From positions 1 to 51,232 of the forward strand of contig JAFRMA010000017.1 in NCBI GenBank assembly GCA_017430925.1: DNA of 51,232 nucleotides, given 5' to 3'. The DNA comes from Solobacterium sp. (GTDB lineage Bacteria > Bacillota_I > Bacilli_A > Erysipelotrichales > Erysipelotrichaceae). The notes beneath the pieces were generated by a model, which had not been told where the DNA came from, did not search any database, and worked only from the letters and a program-made list of their open reading frames with translations. Made by a program: the position numbers and the translations under genes. Below, in pieces: positions 51,059 to 51,232 of the stretch. How positions within the stretch are numbered: position 1 is the stretch's first letter; every line of letters begins with the position of its first letter.

Positions 51059-51232
51059 ATGATATTGTTCATGAATATATGTCTGACAAACGATACATTC
51101 CCGCCGATGATCGACGGCGTTGCGAATGCTGTGATGAACTATGCAAAGGAAATACATGCCGGTGGCAATTCCTGTACCGTTGCGGTGCCGTATTATCCGG
51201 GTGTAAAGGATGAATATTCCTTCCCAGTCATC
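51059..51232 (+). CDS. GT4-family glycosyltransferase, N-terminal part (runs off the window)
   Basis: 58 codons visible from ATG 51059 (ATG 51071 is also possible). The N terminus ICLTNDTFPPMIDGVANAVM matches GT-B glycosyltransferases of the diglucosyl-diacylglycerol synthase / mannosyltransferase type (family GT4), in which TDTFPPxxxGV is the donor-domain start. It continues NYAKEIHAGGNSCTVAVPYY. The substrate cannot be told from this part. Divergent from the polyphosphate operon across a 665-nt gap. Confidence 0.85.
   Translation, partial: MILFMNICLTNDTFPPMIDGVANAVMNYAKEIHAGGNSCTVAVPYYPGVKDEYSFPVI

Noticed and set aside
1..51232. CRISPR arrays, tRNA or rRNA genes, insertion sequences
   Set aside because: No regularly spaced direct repeats, no tRNA cloverleaf or CCA-ended stem, no rRNA signature and no transposase were found on either strand. 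RNase P RNA is the only RNA gene I can support.

Overview
The window is a chromosomal segment of a low-to-mid GC Bacillota bacterium. The gene order is Bacillus-like (rpsP-khpA-rimM-trmD, rny-ymdB, gpsB-rnpB next to recU-ponA-nth-dnaD, yqeH-yhbY-yqeK-rsfS, plsY divergent from parE-parC). The shortened or fused versions of several genes, the C-terminally extended S2 protein and the RNase J2-like nuclease suggest class Erysipelotrichia (family Erysipelotrichaceae). That placement is an inference from gene content and protein style, not from an alignment. Nearly all genes are on the minus strand. The plus-strand exceptions are a QueC-like/permease pair, recU-ponA, a small thioredoxin-like gene, plsY and a partial glycosyltransferase.

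Layout. 1-9.2 kb: translation and DNA maintenance (tsf, rpsB, xerC, trmFO, topA, dprA, rnhB, rbgA, lepB, rplS). 9.3-11.7 kb: a plus-strand two-gene cassette (PP-loop ATPase related to QueC, then an APC permease) inserted between the trmD region and rplS, which are usually adjacent. 11.7-17.3 kb: the ffh / rpsP-khpA-rimM-trmD block. It carries an extra module of an unrecognised protein, a second complete trmD and a ComB-like phosphatase, all overlapping by 4 nt. 17.4-23.1 kb: a MarR regulator, a short SSB, a FeoB-associated membrane peptide, ftsK and an RNase J2-like protein. 23.1-29.8 kb: miaB, a 58-residue ferredoxin, ymdB, rny, recA, pgsA, RNase P RNA and gpsB. 29.9-36.2 kb: recU-ponA, nth-dnaD, a CofE-like ligase and the thioredoxin-like protein. 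36.2-44.2 kb: a tightly overlapping run (parE-parC-yqeH-yhbY-yqeK-rsfS), a truncated prepilin-peptidase domain and plsY. 44.2-48.4 kb: M18 aminopeptidase, hflX and an amidohydrolase. 48.4-50.4 kb: a VTC polyphosphate polymerase / DUF4956 / lipoprotein operon. 50.4-51.2 kb: a largely non-coding stretch holding an antitoxin remnant, then the start of a GT4 glycosyltransferase.

Most genes are housekeeping. The most notable points are: parE is readable only through a -1 shift located exactly at a GGGAAAA slippery heptamer; two complete trmD paralogs lie in tandem and share an unusual active-site loop; the QueC-like/permease cassette has a perfect hairpin against its ribosome-binding site; several essential genes (recU, miaB, the thioredoxin-like gene, probably dnaD) have a consensus -10 box so close to the ATG that their mRNAs should be leaderless or nearly so; an intrinsic terminator sits between khpA and rimM; stop codons are repeatedly buried in terminator hairpins; the polyphosphate polymerase operon has a shortened lipoprotein; and a frameshifted Phd/YefM antitoxin remnant lies in the intergenic region near the right end. 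All calls come from reading the sequence and from recalled family knowledge; no database search was run.
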